Shown here piece by piece: positions 36,239 through 44,642 of a DNA stretch of 64,000 bases (the stretch's first letter is position 1; every line of letters begins with the position of its first letter). A program made the position numbers and the translations under genes. The stretch is from Akkermansia muciniphila (GTDB taxonomy: Bacteria > Verrucomicrobiota > Verrucomicrobiia > Verrucomicrobiales > Akkermansiaceae), in NCBI GenBank assembly GCA_945890645.1, contig CAMDCV010000001.1, positions 162,900-226,899 on the forward strand. The letters are read 5' to 3'. Under the pieces are notes generated by a model. That model was not told the origin of the DNA, did not search any database, and saw only the letters and a program-made list of their open reading frames with translations.

Positions 36239-37030
36239 TCAGGGTGCGGCGGCAGTCTTAACGAAAATCATAAAATGCTGCCAGGGAAGTTGCCGTTTAT
36301 TCGAAGCTAAGGAAAAGCCCGCAGCGGCGAATTCTTTACGCGCTTGTTCTTCCGTCATCTTATGAAGTGGCTTGATCGGCACGCGTGGATCCTCGGCCCG
36401 AAACTCTAACAAAATGATTCGACCGTCTGGCTTTAGTGCGCGATGCAGCGACTGCAGCATTTCGGCGGGATGGGAAAATTCGTGATAGGCATCGACCATC
36501 AAGGCGGCATCGAGTGAGTTTTCGGGAAGCTGGATATTGTCAATGGCACCGAGATGACCTTGAACGTTCGTGACTTGAAGCTCTGCCGCGCGTTTGGCGA
36601 GGAAGTCGAGCATTTCCTGCTGGATATCGACGGCAATGACTTTGCCTTGTGGTACTTTTTCTGCGATACGGAAGGAATAATACCCGGAGCCGGCACCGAT
36701 ATCAGCGATGACATCCGTAGGGCGCAATTCGAGTGCGGCAATCGCTCGACTCGGTGCTTCTTCACGTTCGCGTTCATCGCGTTCGAGCCAGCCGATTGCG
36801 GGGTGTCCCATGACGTGGGCAATTTCCCGACCCATGTAAAACTTGCCGATGCCGTCCGCCGAGGCCGTGCGCATTTCATACGCGGGCGGCGTGGTGGCGA
36901 CAGGTGTCGGCTCAGAGGTAACAGGAGAACTGGTGGGAGAATCGGTCGTTGGTGTAGCTGGGGGGCGTAAAAAATACGCAGCTACACCACCGATAACACA
37001 TAAGATGATCAGCAAGGTTAGACGTTTCAC
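36239..37030 (-). CDS. Membrane-anchored SAM-dependent methyltransferase
   Basis: A 263-residue protein with an N-terminal helix or signal anchor (LTLLIILCVIGGVAAYFL) and a Ser/Thr/Pro linker to about residue 50. A class I methyltransferase domain follows, with motif I VIADIGAGSGYYSFRIAEKV, post-I VIAVDIQQEM, LDAALMVDAYHEF and PDGRIILLEFR. The methyl acceptor is unknown. A methyltransferase on the outer face of the membrane is uncommon but seen in related soil and water bacteria. Transcribed in the same direction as the gene at 37085. Confidence 0.82.
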   Translation of the reverse strand: MKRLTLLIILCVIGGVAAYFLRPPATPTTDSPTSSPVTSEPTPVATTPPAYEMRTASADGIGKFYMGREIAHVMGHPAIGWLERDEREREEAPSRAIAALELRPTDVIADIGAGSGYYSFRIAEKVPQGKVIAVDIQQEMLDFLAKRAAELQVTNVQGHLGAIDNIQLPENSLDAALMVDAYHEFSHPAEMLQSLHRALKPDGRIILLEFRAEDPRVPIKPLHKMTEEQARKEFAAAGFSLASNKRQLPWQHFMIFVKTAAAP

Positions 37031-37084
37031 ACCTTACTTATAGCTCAGTTTTCGCTGTTGCAAATGAGATTGTTAGGCTTGCGT

Positions 37085-38434
37085 TTATTCGGGCTTATTA
37101 ATGCTTTGCACTGATGCTGTTGGTCTATTGTTAAGGTCACGCAGTTGATGGAAGTGGTTCACTGTTTTATACTTTGCTTGGTCGGCGATGACTTCCACGG
37201 CGCCATTGGCAAAGCGCCCGAGTTCCAGAGCCGTGAGTTCACGCGCGGTTTCTGGCGTGGGTGATTGCTCCAAAATGCGGGCGAGTTTCTGTTCGGTTTG
37301 TGGCGCGAGGATTTCGTAGCGAGCGACAAAAACACGCTCGATTTTTTTGGGTTCGGGTGAAATGGCCAATGGTAAATTTGAGTCCACCCAAGTGCGGTCG
37401 ACGAATGTAAATACGCGCTGCCCGGGTTCTGTAAACCATGTGTGATTCCAGGTGTTAATCATCGCTTCTGCTTCCGCTTTGGTGAGACCACGGGAAATGA
37501 GCTCGGATAGGAATAAAGTGCTGAGCTCTTTATCAGCTTGTTCCATGGGGATCGTTTCGTCGGAGAATGAAATACTGGAGTCCCGTGAGCTGTTTCCATT
37601 GGGGCCAGAAATGTTAGGCATTTGTTTCCACGAAGCGCGACCATCACGAACGCGTAAGGCTACTTGAAAGGTGCTGGGAGATTGACTATAGCTTCGCAGC
37701 GACACGGTCTTATCATCGCTCATGCTCGCATAGTACGGTGGCACTTCCTGACCAGCTCCGCGGTAAAAAATGAATTTCTCCACTTGAGGATTGGGTTGTT
37801 GAGCGCTCATGGGATTCGGGGAGGCTGCGCGGAAGAGCCAAGCCTTCGGCACGGCGCGCGCTGCGGCATAGTGTTCACCTGCGGGGCCGGAGACGGCAGG
37901 TATGAACTTTGCGTCCTCGTGATCGGGAGATAATAGATTCCCCGTCCAATAAGTTACCGTCGGTGCCGCGACCGAGGAAAATTCGGCTAGGCGTTGCGTG
38001 AAAATTTGATCGCTTGTAGGTGGTCTTACGGAGCAACTGACAATGTTGTGCAATTGACTCAGTCCGATCGAATGGATCCCTGCAGATTGATAGGGTGTGT
38101 AGGATGGAGCAGGAAATCGTTCGGTGATGGTGCCATTTCGAAAGGCTACTCTGGCGTGCACCGTCATTTCTTCCTCAGGGTAAAAATAAATCACCGGAGT
38201 TTCCATGCGCACGCGTGCAGTGGTGATGCCTTGTTTCATTGCCATAGGATTGTAGGTGAAGGGCGGTAGCTGGCTGATATCGGAAAATGGCTGATACCAG
38301 TTGACCGTGCTGCCCTGGGAAGAACTGAGCACGGTAAAGGTGCCCCATTCATGAACTTCAAGAGCCTGGAGGGTGGATGGAAGGACCAAGCTGGTGAACA
38401 GCGCGAGATGATGCAGTGATGATTTGTTTTTCAT
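37085..38434 (-). CDS. Secreted HEWGTFT-motif protein
   Basis: A 449-residue protein with a signal peptide (HLALFTSLVLPSTLQA) and mature N-terminus LEVHEWGTFTVLSSSQGS. This HEWGTFT opening marks an uncharacterised secreted family found in Verrucomicrobia, Planctomycetes and others. Later features are RMETPVIYFYPEEE, EKFIFYRGAG and PLAISPEPKKIERVFVARYEIL. No known enzyme motif. It is divergent from a response regulator gene, with mirrored TTTACA direct repeats in between, which suggests that the two-component system controls it. Confidence 0.8.
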   Translation of the reverse strand: MKNKSSLHHLALFTSLVLPSTLQALEVHEWGTFTVLSSSQGSTVNWYQPFSDISQLPPFTYNPMAMKQGITTARVRMETPVIYFYPEEEMTVHARVAFRNGTITERFPAPSYTPYQSAGIHSIGLSQLHNIVSCSVRPPTSDQIFTQRLAEFSSVAAPTVTYWTGNLLSPDHEDAKFIPAVSGPAGEHYAAARAVPKAWLFRAASPNPMSAQQPNPQVEKFIFYRGAGQEVPPYYASMSDDKTVSLRSYSQSPSTFQVALRVRDGRASWKQMPNISGPNGNSSRDSSISFSDETIPMEQADKELSTLFLSELISRGLTKAEAEAMINTWNHTWFTEPGQRVFTFVDRTWVDSNLPLAISPEPKKIERVFVARYEILAPQTEQKLARILEQSPTPETARELTALELGRFANGAVEVIADQAKYKTVNHFHQLRDLNNRPTASVQSINKPE

Positions 38435-38470
38435 AGCAGCCCGATGATAGCGTGATATGACGGTTGTTTC

Positions 38471-38487
38471 TGTAAAGAGGGTGTAAA
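38471..38487 (-). promoter_or_regulatory. TTTACA-N5-TTTACA box for the HEWGTFT gene
   Basis: Read on the minus strand, TTTACA occurs twice with an 11-bp period (TGTAAA at 38482-38487 and 38471-38476 on the plus strand). The repeat ends 36 bp before the start of the HEWGTFT gene. An 11-bp direct repeat of this kind is the usual binding site layout of OmpR/PhoB-family response regulators, e.g. the Bacillus Pho box. A TATCAT hexamer follows 21 bp downstream. Confidence 0.65.
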
Positions 38488-38512
38488 AAATCGATAGATC
38501 TCGAGCCCATAT

Positions 38513-38529
38513 TTTACATTCTTTTTACA
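38513..38529 (+). promoter_or_regulatory. TTTACA-N5-TTTACA box for the response regulator gene
   Basis: TTTACA at 38513-38518 and 38524-38529 (11-bp period) ends 33 bp before the GTG start of the response regulator. It is the mirror of the box at 38471-38487. The two share TTTTACA-N3-T-N-TTTACAGA. Probably an autoregulatory site for the OmpR-type regulator it precedes. Confidence 0.65.
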
Positions 38530-38562
38530 GACGTTGGGGAGGGGATTTGCTAGGTTTGTGTT

Positions 38563-39252
38563 GTGAATCAAGCAACTGTGCTAGTCGTGGAAGATGATGA
38601 CGCTGTGCGGCGGGGCATTGTCGATGCCTTGCAGTGCTCGGGTTATCAAACGCTTGAAGCTCGGGATGGGGAAGAGGGGATTGAGCTGGGCTTGCGAGCA
38701 ACGTATCAATTGATGTTGCTTGATATGGTGATGCCGCGTCGCAATGGACTGGAAGTATTAGCCGCCCTAAAAAAAGAACGCGCTGGTCAGCCGGTTATCA
38801 TACTATCGGCACGCGGTGAAGAAGCGGACCGCGTCCGTGGTTTGGAGGGTGGGGCAGATGATTATGTGGTGAAGCCATTCAGCGTGAAAGAGCTTCTTGC
38901 GCGAGTGGAGGCGGTACTACGGCGGAGTTGTGAGCGTGCTGTGCCTGCGGAGGAGTTGTCGTTTACGATGGGAGTGATTGATTTTTCTACAAGTAAGGTT
39001 CGTTTTCACGACGGCAAAAACGCCGAGCTTTCTGCGAAAGAAGTCGAGTTGCTACGCTACCTCATGCGTGCGGCGGGTCGGGCGGTATCGCGCGAAGAAT
39101 TACTTCGTCATGTTTGGCGCTTGGATGCGCGGGGCATGGAAACGCGTACGATCGACATGCACATTGCGCACTTGCGAACAAAGCTAGGTGATGTAGGGCA
39201 ATCGTTGATTGTCACCGTGCGTGGGAAAGGGTATCGGTGGTCGGTGTTATGA
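38563..39252 (+). CDS. OmpR/PhoB-family response regulator
   Basis: A 229-residue two-domain regulator. The receiver domain has Asp11/Asp12, phosphoacceptor Asp54 in LLDMVMP and Lys104 in YVVKPF. The C-terminal winged helix runs to the end (LSAKEVELLRYLMRAAGRAVSREELL ... RTIDMHIAHLRTKLGD ... VRGKGYRW). The start is GTG. It is followed by its histidine kinase with a four-base overlap. Mirrored TTTACA direct repeats upstream suggest autoregulation. Confidence 0.94.
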   Translation: MNQATVLVVEDDDAVRRGIVDALQCSGYQTLEARDGEEGIELGLRATYQLMLLDMVMPRRNGLEVLAALKKERAGQPVIILSARGEEADRVRGLEGGADDYVVKPFSVKELLARVEAVLRRSCERAVPAEELSFTMGVIDFSTSKVRFHDGKNAELSAKEVELLRYLMRAAGRAVSREELLRHVWRLDARGMETRTIDMHIAHLRTKLGDVGQSLIVTVRGKGYRWSVL

Positions 39253-40901
39253 AACGCTATGCTTGGATCTGGATCGTCAAATTATTGTGTGCGGTATTGG
39301 GCATCGCGGCCATGACGGTGATGACGCGGCATGTCATGAGACTAGAGCAGGAATCACGTTCGGCGCGGCTGCGTGCGGAACACGCGGATAAAGTGCGGCT
39401 TGCCCTCTGGCGCATGGAAACGGAAGCAAATGCGGTGTTGTTGTTAGAAAACACCCGGAACACAACGGATTTTTTGAGCATTTCTCCCGAACAAAGGCCT
39501 GACTATGCGCGGCTATATTTTCAAATGGAGGCAGGCAATGTCAAAACGATGACGGGTGCGAGCTTTGATGAAACCGCGATCTTGCAAGGCATCATGCGCA
39601 GTCCAAGCTTGAGTTCGGATGCGCTCGTTCTCAATTGCCAATCGGCTCATCAGGTGGCTTCCTCGTGGATGTCAAACGCAATACCATCAGATGCGAGTCC
39701 TGTAACATGGGGCCCGACGCAAGGGATGCAAGAACTCGAAAAAGGCAAACGGCAAGAGGCGGTCAATCGTGTGTATCAGCAAATGAAAACGGGAAACATC
39801 GCACAAAAAGCGACGGCACCCGATATGCCTGAAACGACACTCATCGCGGGAAATTATCGCCCCCTGTGGTTGGACGGAGAATTGTTTCTGGTGCGTCAGT
39901 TGTTAGGCTCCGACCGTCCTTTGATGCAAGGTGTTTGGTTACGCACCGATGTGCTGAAGCAGCGTTTGTTGGGGGTGGCACGCGATTTATTTGCGGAAGC
40001 CAATCTCGTCGCAATCACAGTGCCCGAAAGCGGGGTCGCTGGAAACGATGCCATGGCATTGGTGAGTTTACCGTGGAAACTGGAGGTTAAGGAAGTCATC
40101 GATCATTCACCAATTCTGCATTCACCCGCTATGACGGCCTTGCGATTTGCATGGGTGGGACTTGCACTCGCCTTCATGGCGGGATCGGTATTGGTCATTG
40201 GTCTTGTGCGATTGAGTGAACGACGTGCCGCTTTTGTGTCTTCGGTCACGCATGAGTTGCGGACGCCATTGACGACATTTCAACTCTACACCGATTTGTT
40301 AGCCAATGGCATGGTGCGTGAGGAGTCAAAGCGGCAGGGGTATTTTGAGACCTTGCGGCGCGAAGCCGATCGTCTCGGACATCTTGTGGAAAATGTGTTA
40401 GCCTTTGCTCAGGTCGAGCGCGGTTCGGCGCGTGGCGGAGTAAAGAGTGTCGCATGGAAGGAACTCTGGCCACCCATCATCGAACGCATGAAGACGCGTC
40501 TTGAACAAGCGGGGATGCAATTGGAGGTAGTGATAGAGGCAAACGATTCGGATACATTGGTTAAGATCGATCCAACGGCTCTGGAGCACATTCTCTTGAA
40601 CTTGGCGGACAATGCCGCGAAGTATGCGCAGCCTCGCGAGAAAGACGAGGTCGCACTCACTTGCCGATGCAATGGCCGTGGATGGGAGGTTTCGCTGCGC
40701 GACTACGGACCAGGCATAGCCCCGGGGGAAAGACGGAAAATTTTCCGCGCCTTCCATAAATCTGCGCAAGCGGCAGCCATGAGCAAGCCGGGTGTGGGGC
40801 TTGGCTTGTCACTCTCGAAACGATTGGCAAAATCGATGGGTGCAGAGTTACTTTATCGTGATCCTGAGGGATCTGGTGCCTGCTTTGTGTTGAGGAGTTG
40901 A
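39249..40901 (+). CDS. Sensor histidine kinase
   Basis: A 550-residue kinase. One N-terminal helix (IWIVKLLCAVLGIAAMTVM) and a second near 297-318 (WVGLALAFMAGSVLVIGLV) flank a periplasmic sensor of about 265 residues with no family I recognise. HisKA follows with His333 in SSVTHELRTPLTTFQLY. The HATPase domain has NLADNAAKYA, GPGIAPGERRKIF and GVGLGLSLSKRL. There is no HAMP domain between. The ATG at 39249 overlaps the regulator's stop, so the pair is co-translated. The signal is unknown. Confidence 0.93.
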   Translation: MKRYAWIWIVKLLCAVLGIAAMTVMTRHVMRLEQESRSARLRAEHADKVRLALWRMETEANAVLLLENTRNTTDFLSISPEQRPDYARLYFQMEAGNVKTMTGASFDETAILQGIMRSPSLSSDALVLNCQSAHQVASSWMSNAIPSDASPVTWGPTQGMQELEKGKRQEAVNRVYQQMKTGNIAQKATAPDMPETTLIAGNYRPLWLDGELFLVRQLLGSDRPLMQGVWLRTDVLKQRLLGVARDLFAEANLVAITVPESGVAGNDAMALVSLPWKLEVKEVIDHSPILHSPAMTALRFAWVGLALAFMAGSVLVIGLVRLSERRAAFVSSVTHELRTPLTTFQLYTDLLANGMVREESKRQGYFETLRREADRLGHLVENVLAFAQVERGSARGGVKSVAWKELWPPIIERMKTRLEQAGMQLEVVIEANDSDTLVKIDPTALEHILLNLADNAAKYAQPREKDEVALTCRCNGRGWEVSLRDYGPGIAPGERRKIFRAFHKSAQAAAMSKPGVGLGLSLSKRLAKSMGAELLYRDPEGSGACFVLRS

Positions 40902-40979
40902 GTTGTCTTCCACTTCTCCATATTCCGCTAGATCCCAGACATCCTTGACGGCATTCGTTTGATGATTTAGGAATACGTC

Positions 40980-41756
40980 ATGCATGAATTACATCCTTTG
41001 GTAGGATTGCGCTTGGAAGGTCGGGTTGCTTTGGTCACGGGCAGTAGTCGCGGACTCGGCAAGGCGATCGCGACGTTGCTGGCGAAGCTTGGCGCGAAAG
41101 TGGTGGTGAATTGTTTCAACAACATTGCAATGGGGCAGGGAGTCGTCGATGAGATTATCGAGGACGGGGGGCAGGCTTTATTAGTGGCTGGCGATGTGAT
41201 GGATCAGGCGGAAATCCAACGCATGGCAGAAGAGATCGAATCGCATTGGGGAGGCGTGGATATATTGGTCACGAATGCCACTCCAGCACAGCCGATGAAG
41301 TTAGTGGGCGATTATGATTGGTCGGAGTATCAATCGATGAACGATGCTTTTGTGAAAAGCCCCTTCTTGTTAGCGCAGCGATTTTTGCCCGGTATGAAAG
41401 CAGGGAAGTGGGGACGCATCGTGCAAATCACCAGTGAGGTATTTCACGAGGGAATGCCGGAATTTTCTGCGTATGTCGCGGCCAAAGGGGCGCAAGTGGG
41501 ATGGTCGCGCTCGATGGCAAACGAATTGGCGGGTGAAGGCATCACCGTCAACTGCGTAGCGCCCGGATGGATACCGGTGGAGCGACATGATTGTGTGCCG
41601 CAAGAGGCGAAGGATGCCTATGTGAAAACAATCCCTATCGGTCATTGGGGAACGCCGCAGGATGTGGCATGGGCCGTGGCGTGGTTTGCCAGTCATGAGG
41701 CTGGATTTCTCACCGGTCAAACCCTGATCGTGAATGGCGGTCGCAGCCTGCACTGA
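40980..41756 (+). CDS. SDR-family oxidoreductase (3-oxoacyl-ACP reductase-like)
   Basis: A 258-residue classical short-chain dehydrogenase. It shows the cofactor motif TGSSRGLGKA, VTNATP (in place of NNAG), the catalytic Ser in QITSEV and the Tyr-x3-Lys in AYVAAK, then VAPGWIPV and the C-terminal TGQTLIVNGG. Closest in appearance to FabG-like 3-oxoacyl-ACP reductases, but the substrate is not determined. The downstream 91-residue membrane protein and lipid kinase follow closely, so a role in lipid metabolism is possible. Confidence 0.88.
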   Translation: MHELHPLVGLRLEGRVALVTGSSRGLGKAIATLLAKLGAKVVVNCFNNIAMGQGVVDEIIEDGGQALLVAGDVMDQAEIQRMAEEIESHWGGVDILVTNATPAQPMKLVGDYDWSEYQSMNDAFVKSPFLLAQRFLPGMKAGKWGRIVQITSEVFHEGMPEFSAYVAAKGAQVGWSRSMANELAGEGITVNCVAPGWIPVERHDCVPQEAKDAYVKTIPIGHWGTPQDVAWAVAWFASHEAGFLTGQTLIVNGGRSLH

Positions 41757-41764
41757 GCATTTTT

Positions 41765-42040
41765 ATGGCTGCCTCCTCATGGATCAATATGGTCGTGACG
41801 GTAACGCGTGCGATCTTGTATGACCGCGACACACGACGCAAGTGGTTGGGTTCGTCGGCTTTGTTGATGTTGGCATTGTTCGCGGCTGGGTTGTGGTTGG
41901 TCGATGACTGGATATCAGTATCGCGTATGCGATTTGCCGCATGGTGGTTGGGTGTCGCCTTGTGGACAATGGTGGTGCTGTTATTTTCCTTGTTTGATGC
42001 TTTGGCGGCGATTCGAGAAGAGCGCGACAAAATGAAATGA
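41765..42040 (+). CDS. Small two-helix membrane protein
   Basis: A 91-residue protein with two hydrophobic helices (WLGSSALLMLALFAAGLWLV and WWLGVALWTMVVLLFSLF) and basic ends. No known domain. It lies eight bases after the SDR gene and 43 before the lipid kinase, so it is likely part of the same operon. Confidence 0.65.
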   Translation: MAASSWINMVVTVTRAILYDRDTRRKWLGSSALLMLALFAAGLWLVDDWISVSRMRFAAWWLGVALWTMVVLLFSLFDALAAIREERDKMK

Positions 42041-42083
42041 AATTGCCGTTGGAGAAGTGTCAGAGATTTGCTACTAGTGCGTT

Positions 42084-43034
42084 GTGACGCAAGCGCCGCG
42101 ATACCCACTGATCTTTAACCCGAAAGCCCGTAGCCAACGCGCCCAGCGTGCGTCGCGATTCATCATGGAGCGCGCAACGCGCTTTGCCTTGTATGCGACG
42201 AATACCGCCGAGGAGGCCCGCGACCTCGCGGCGAAGTTTGCTGTGGAGGGTGAGCCGGTAGTGGTCGCTGCGGGGGGCGATGGTACGCTGAATGCTGTTT
42301 TGCAGGGCTTGGCTGGATCGGTGTCGGCGCTGGGTGTCATCCCGGCAGGAACGATGAATGTGTTCGCACGCGAACTTGGCATACCCTATGGAAATTTAGA
42401 CAAAGCCTTTGAGGTGATCGAGGCGGGCTACATCCGCGAGATTGATTTATTTGCGGTAAATGGCTCTCCTTTCATACAGATGGCTGGATTGGGATTTGAT
42501 GCGTCGGTGATCGAAGAGACCACCTGGGAAAGCAAAAAAATGTTAGGTCCGCTGGCCTACTTGTTGGCGGCGGTAAAAGTGTTAGGCGAGAAGCCGCCGT
42601 TGATGGAGGTCACCACAGCCGATGGTCGACGTGAAGAAGGCGTAGCTGTTTTAGCAGGAAATGGCACCCTCTATGGCGGTCAGTTTCCTTTGTTTCGCAA
42701 AGCGAACAATCAAGATGAAATGCTCGATGTCCTGGTGTTCAAAGAGTCTGGTTATCGATTGGTATTTGATTCCTTAGCGAGTCTCGCAAGGGGGGGAGTG
42801 GATCTATCGGATTCGGTCATTCATTTGCAGTCCGAGCGTTTCAGTGTGCGCTGTGATGTGGAGTTTCCGATCCAAGTGGATGGCGAGTTGTTAGGCCGCG
42901 ATAAAGAAGTGCATTTTCAACCGATGGAGCGCCGTTTGCGAGTGCTTGCCCCTGAGAACCCGATCGTGAGTCGTTTCGGTGAAGCGATGAAAGCGCTGTG
43001 GGGATGGACACGGAAAATGCAAGGGGTGGAGTGA
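42084..43034 (+). CDS. Diacylglycerol/lipid kinase, YegS/DgkB-like
   Basis: A 316-residue DAGK-catalytic family protein. It has NPKARSQRA near the N-terminus, the nucleotide loop VVAAGGDGTLNAVLQGL and GVIPAGTMNVFAREL, and the later IQMAGLGFDA and IQVDGELLG. Such kinases phosphorylate diacylglycerol or related lipids in phospholipid recycling. The start is GTG at 42084. Its stop overlaps the SanA-like gene start (TGATG). Confidence 0.92.
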   Translation: MTQAPRYPLIFNPKARSQRAQRASRFIMERATRFALYATNTAEEARDLAAKFAVEGEPVVVAAGGDGTLNAVLQGLAGSVSALGVIPAGTMNVFARELGIPYGNLDKAFEVIEAGYIREIDLFAVNGSPFIQMAGLGFDASVIEETTWESKKMLGPLAYLLAAVKVLGEKPPLMEVTTADGRREEGVAVLAGNGTLYGGQFPLFRKANNQDEMLDVLVFKESGYRLVFDSLASLARGGVDLSDSVIHLQSERFSVRCDVEFPIQVDGELLGRDKEVHFQPMERRLRVLAPENPIVSRFGEAMKALWGWTRKMQGVE

Positions 43035-43720
43035 TGAAAGCATCCAAGAATAACGGCCTAAAACTGCGCAGCTGGCGCGTGTATATCCGCTATGCATGCA
43101 AAGCTGTGGTATTGCTGGCACTGATGGGCATTGCTACGATTTTGATCATTCAGCACAGCGTGGTGCAGTGCGCGCGCGGAAAAACATACAATGATCCCCA
43201 ACGGATCGCGGGCAAGCATGTGGGACTTGTGTTCGGTTGCGACGATCGCTTTCAGAATCGCGAGAACTTGTATTTCACTTACCGGATGGATGCCGCCGCT
43301 GCCTTGTGGCAAGCAGGTAAACTTCATTGTTTGATTGTGTCTGGTGACAACCGCAGCGCGGATTACAATGAGCCGCAGAAAATGAAACAGGCTTTGATCG
43401 ACCGCGGCGTTCCTGCGGAAAAAATCGTGTGTGATTATGCGGGCTTGCGCACATTGGATTCAGTGGTGCGCAGCGAGCGTATTTTCGGTGCGCGGCGTTG
43501 CGTGATGATCTCGCAATTGTTTCAGAACGAGCGCGCGATTTATATTGCCGAAGCCAATGGTATGGAAGCAATCGGTTTCAATGCTCGCGATGTCAGTGGT
43601 GCGGGTGGCAAGAAAACAAAGTTGCGTGAGTTTGGCGCGCGCTTGATGATGTGGCTGGACGTTCACGTATTGGACACACAACCCAAGCACGGCGGCCCTG
43701 CGGAGACTCTGCCCATGTGA
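43034..43720 (+). CDS. SanA/YdcF/ElyC-family envelope protein
   Basis: A 228-residue protein with an N-terminal helix (AVVLLALMGIATILIIQHSV). A DUF218-type domain follows, with GLVFGCDDRF, AALWQAGKLHCLIVSGDN, ALIDRGVPAEKIVCDYAGLRT and CVMISQLFQNERAIYIA. It resembles E. coli SanA, a vancomycin-exclusion factor of the cell envelope. The activity is unknown. The ATG overlaps the lipid kinase stop; a 12-codon upstream extension is rejected. Confidence 0.87.
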   Translation: MKASKNNGLKLRSWRVYIRYACKAVVLLALMGIATILIIQHSVVQCARGKTYNDPQRIAGKHVGLVFGCDDRFQNRENLYFTYRMDAAAALWQAGKLHCLIVSGDNRSADYNEPQKMKQALIDRGVPAEKIVCDYAGLRTLDSVVRSERIFGARRCVMISQLFQNERAIYIAEANGMEAIGFNARDVSGAGGKKTKLREFGARLMMWLDVHVLDTQPKHGGPAETLPM

Positions 43721-43848
43721 ATAAGAATTTTTGCCATGACGAGGCAATCTGAAGAGCCTAAAAATCCGGTTCTACGATTCCGCCTCCTTTGGGAGTGGTT
43801 TCCTGCTTGCAGGGTGGGGGATTCTGCGCTAAGGCTCTTGGTCAATCG

Positions 43849-44457
43849 ATGGAAGATGTATTGCACAAATCGGTTTTGGTATTGAATCGGAATTGGCAAC
43901 CGGTGCAAACTTGCACGGCTCGGCGGGCGGTGCACTTACTTAGCATCGGACATGCGCGTGTAGTGCAGGATGATGGCGAGGAAAAGTATGAGACGCATGA
44001 TTTCGATTCGTGGCTGAAATTTTCACTGCAAGCGCCGCAGCTTCAGATGATTCACTCGGTCCGCATTGCCTTACGCGTGCCGAAAATCATCGTGCTGGCT
44101 CTCTACGATAAGATTCCGAGCAAAGACGTTACGTTTTCTCGTCGCAACGTGTTTTGGCGCGATCAACATACGTGCCAGTATTGCTTCCAATCATTTGCAG
44201 AATCCGAGCTCAATCTCGATCATGTCATTCCGCGGCAAAAAGGCGGCAAGACGAGTTGGGAAAACATCGTGACCTCCTGCGTAAAATGCAACACTCGCAA
44301 GGGAAATAAATTACCCCATGAGGCAAACATGCACCCGCGCAACAAGCCCGTGGCCCCACGTTGGAAGCCCGATTTTGGCATTCGTGAGCAACATCAGGAT
44401 GAGGCATGGGCCACCTTCCTTTCGCCGAATCGCGACCGCTACGGAATGGCGGGCTAG
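43849..44457 (+). CDS. HNH endonuclease family protein
   Basis: A 202-residue HNH protein. The nuclease core is CQYCFQSFAESELNLDHVIP ... GGKTSWENIVTSCVKCNTRKG, with two CxxC pairs for structural zinc and His/Asn of the HNH motif. The N-terminal LVLNRNWQPVQTCTARRAVHLL is common to the large, uncharacterised chromosomal HNH family found in many bacteria. It is usually a stand-alone housekeeping-like gene, not part of a restriction system. ATG 43849 is chosen; the frame is open from 43789. Confidence 0.9.
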   Translation: MEDVLHKSVLVLNRNWQPVQTCTARRAVHLLSIGHARVVQDDGEEKYETHDFDSWLKFSLQAPQLQMIHSVRIALRVPKIIVLALYDKIPSKDVTFSRRNVFWRDQHTCQYCFQSFAESELNLDHVIPRQKGGKTSWENIVTSCVKCNTRKGNKLPHEANMHPRNKPVAPRWKPDFGIREQHQDEAWATFLSPNRDRYGMAG

Positions 44458-44462
44458 CGAGC

Positions 44463-44480
44463 TTGTGAAAAATTTCACAA
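44463..44480. promoter_or_regulatory. CRP/FNR-like palindrome upstream of the cox operon
   Basis: TTGTGAAA-AA-TTTCACAA is an 18-bp perfect palindrome that fits TGTGA-N6-TCACA, the consensus of CRP/FNR-family regulators. It sits five bases after the HNH gene stop and about 160 bp upstream of subunit I. No regulator of that family is in the window. Confidence 0.4.
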
Positions 44481-44588
44481 AGTTGCTCCAAATCGCATCT
44501 TTTACTTTACAACGTGCAGAGTGGCGTGCAATTTGTCGCGGGCAATTTTGGGATACGGAACCTAACTTTTTGCAAGCAATCGCAAGAA

Positions 44589-44621
44589 AAAACCCCGTAA
44601 ATCAAAGGTTGTTCGGGTTTT
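44589..44621 (+). promoter_or_regulatory. Hairpin in the coxA leader
   Basis: AAAACCC (44589-44595) can pair with GGGTTTT (44615-44621) around a 19-nt loop, 21 bases before the coxA start. It may be a terminator-like or attenuator structure of the 5' leader. The leader that follows (CTAACAATTTTATCTACATAC) has no Shine-Dalgarno sequence. Confidence 0.35.
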
Positions 44622-44642
44622 CTAACAATTTTATCTACATAC

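Noticed and set aside
43849..44457. HNH gene as part of a restriction or mobile element
   Set aside because: It belongs to the stand-alone chromosomal HNH family, with no methyltransferase, integrase or phage gene nearby.
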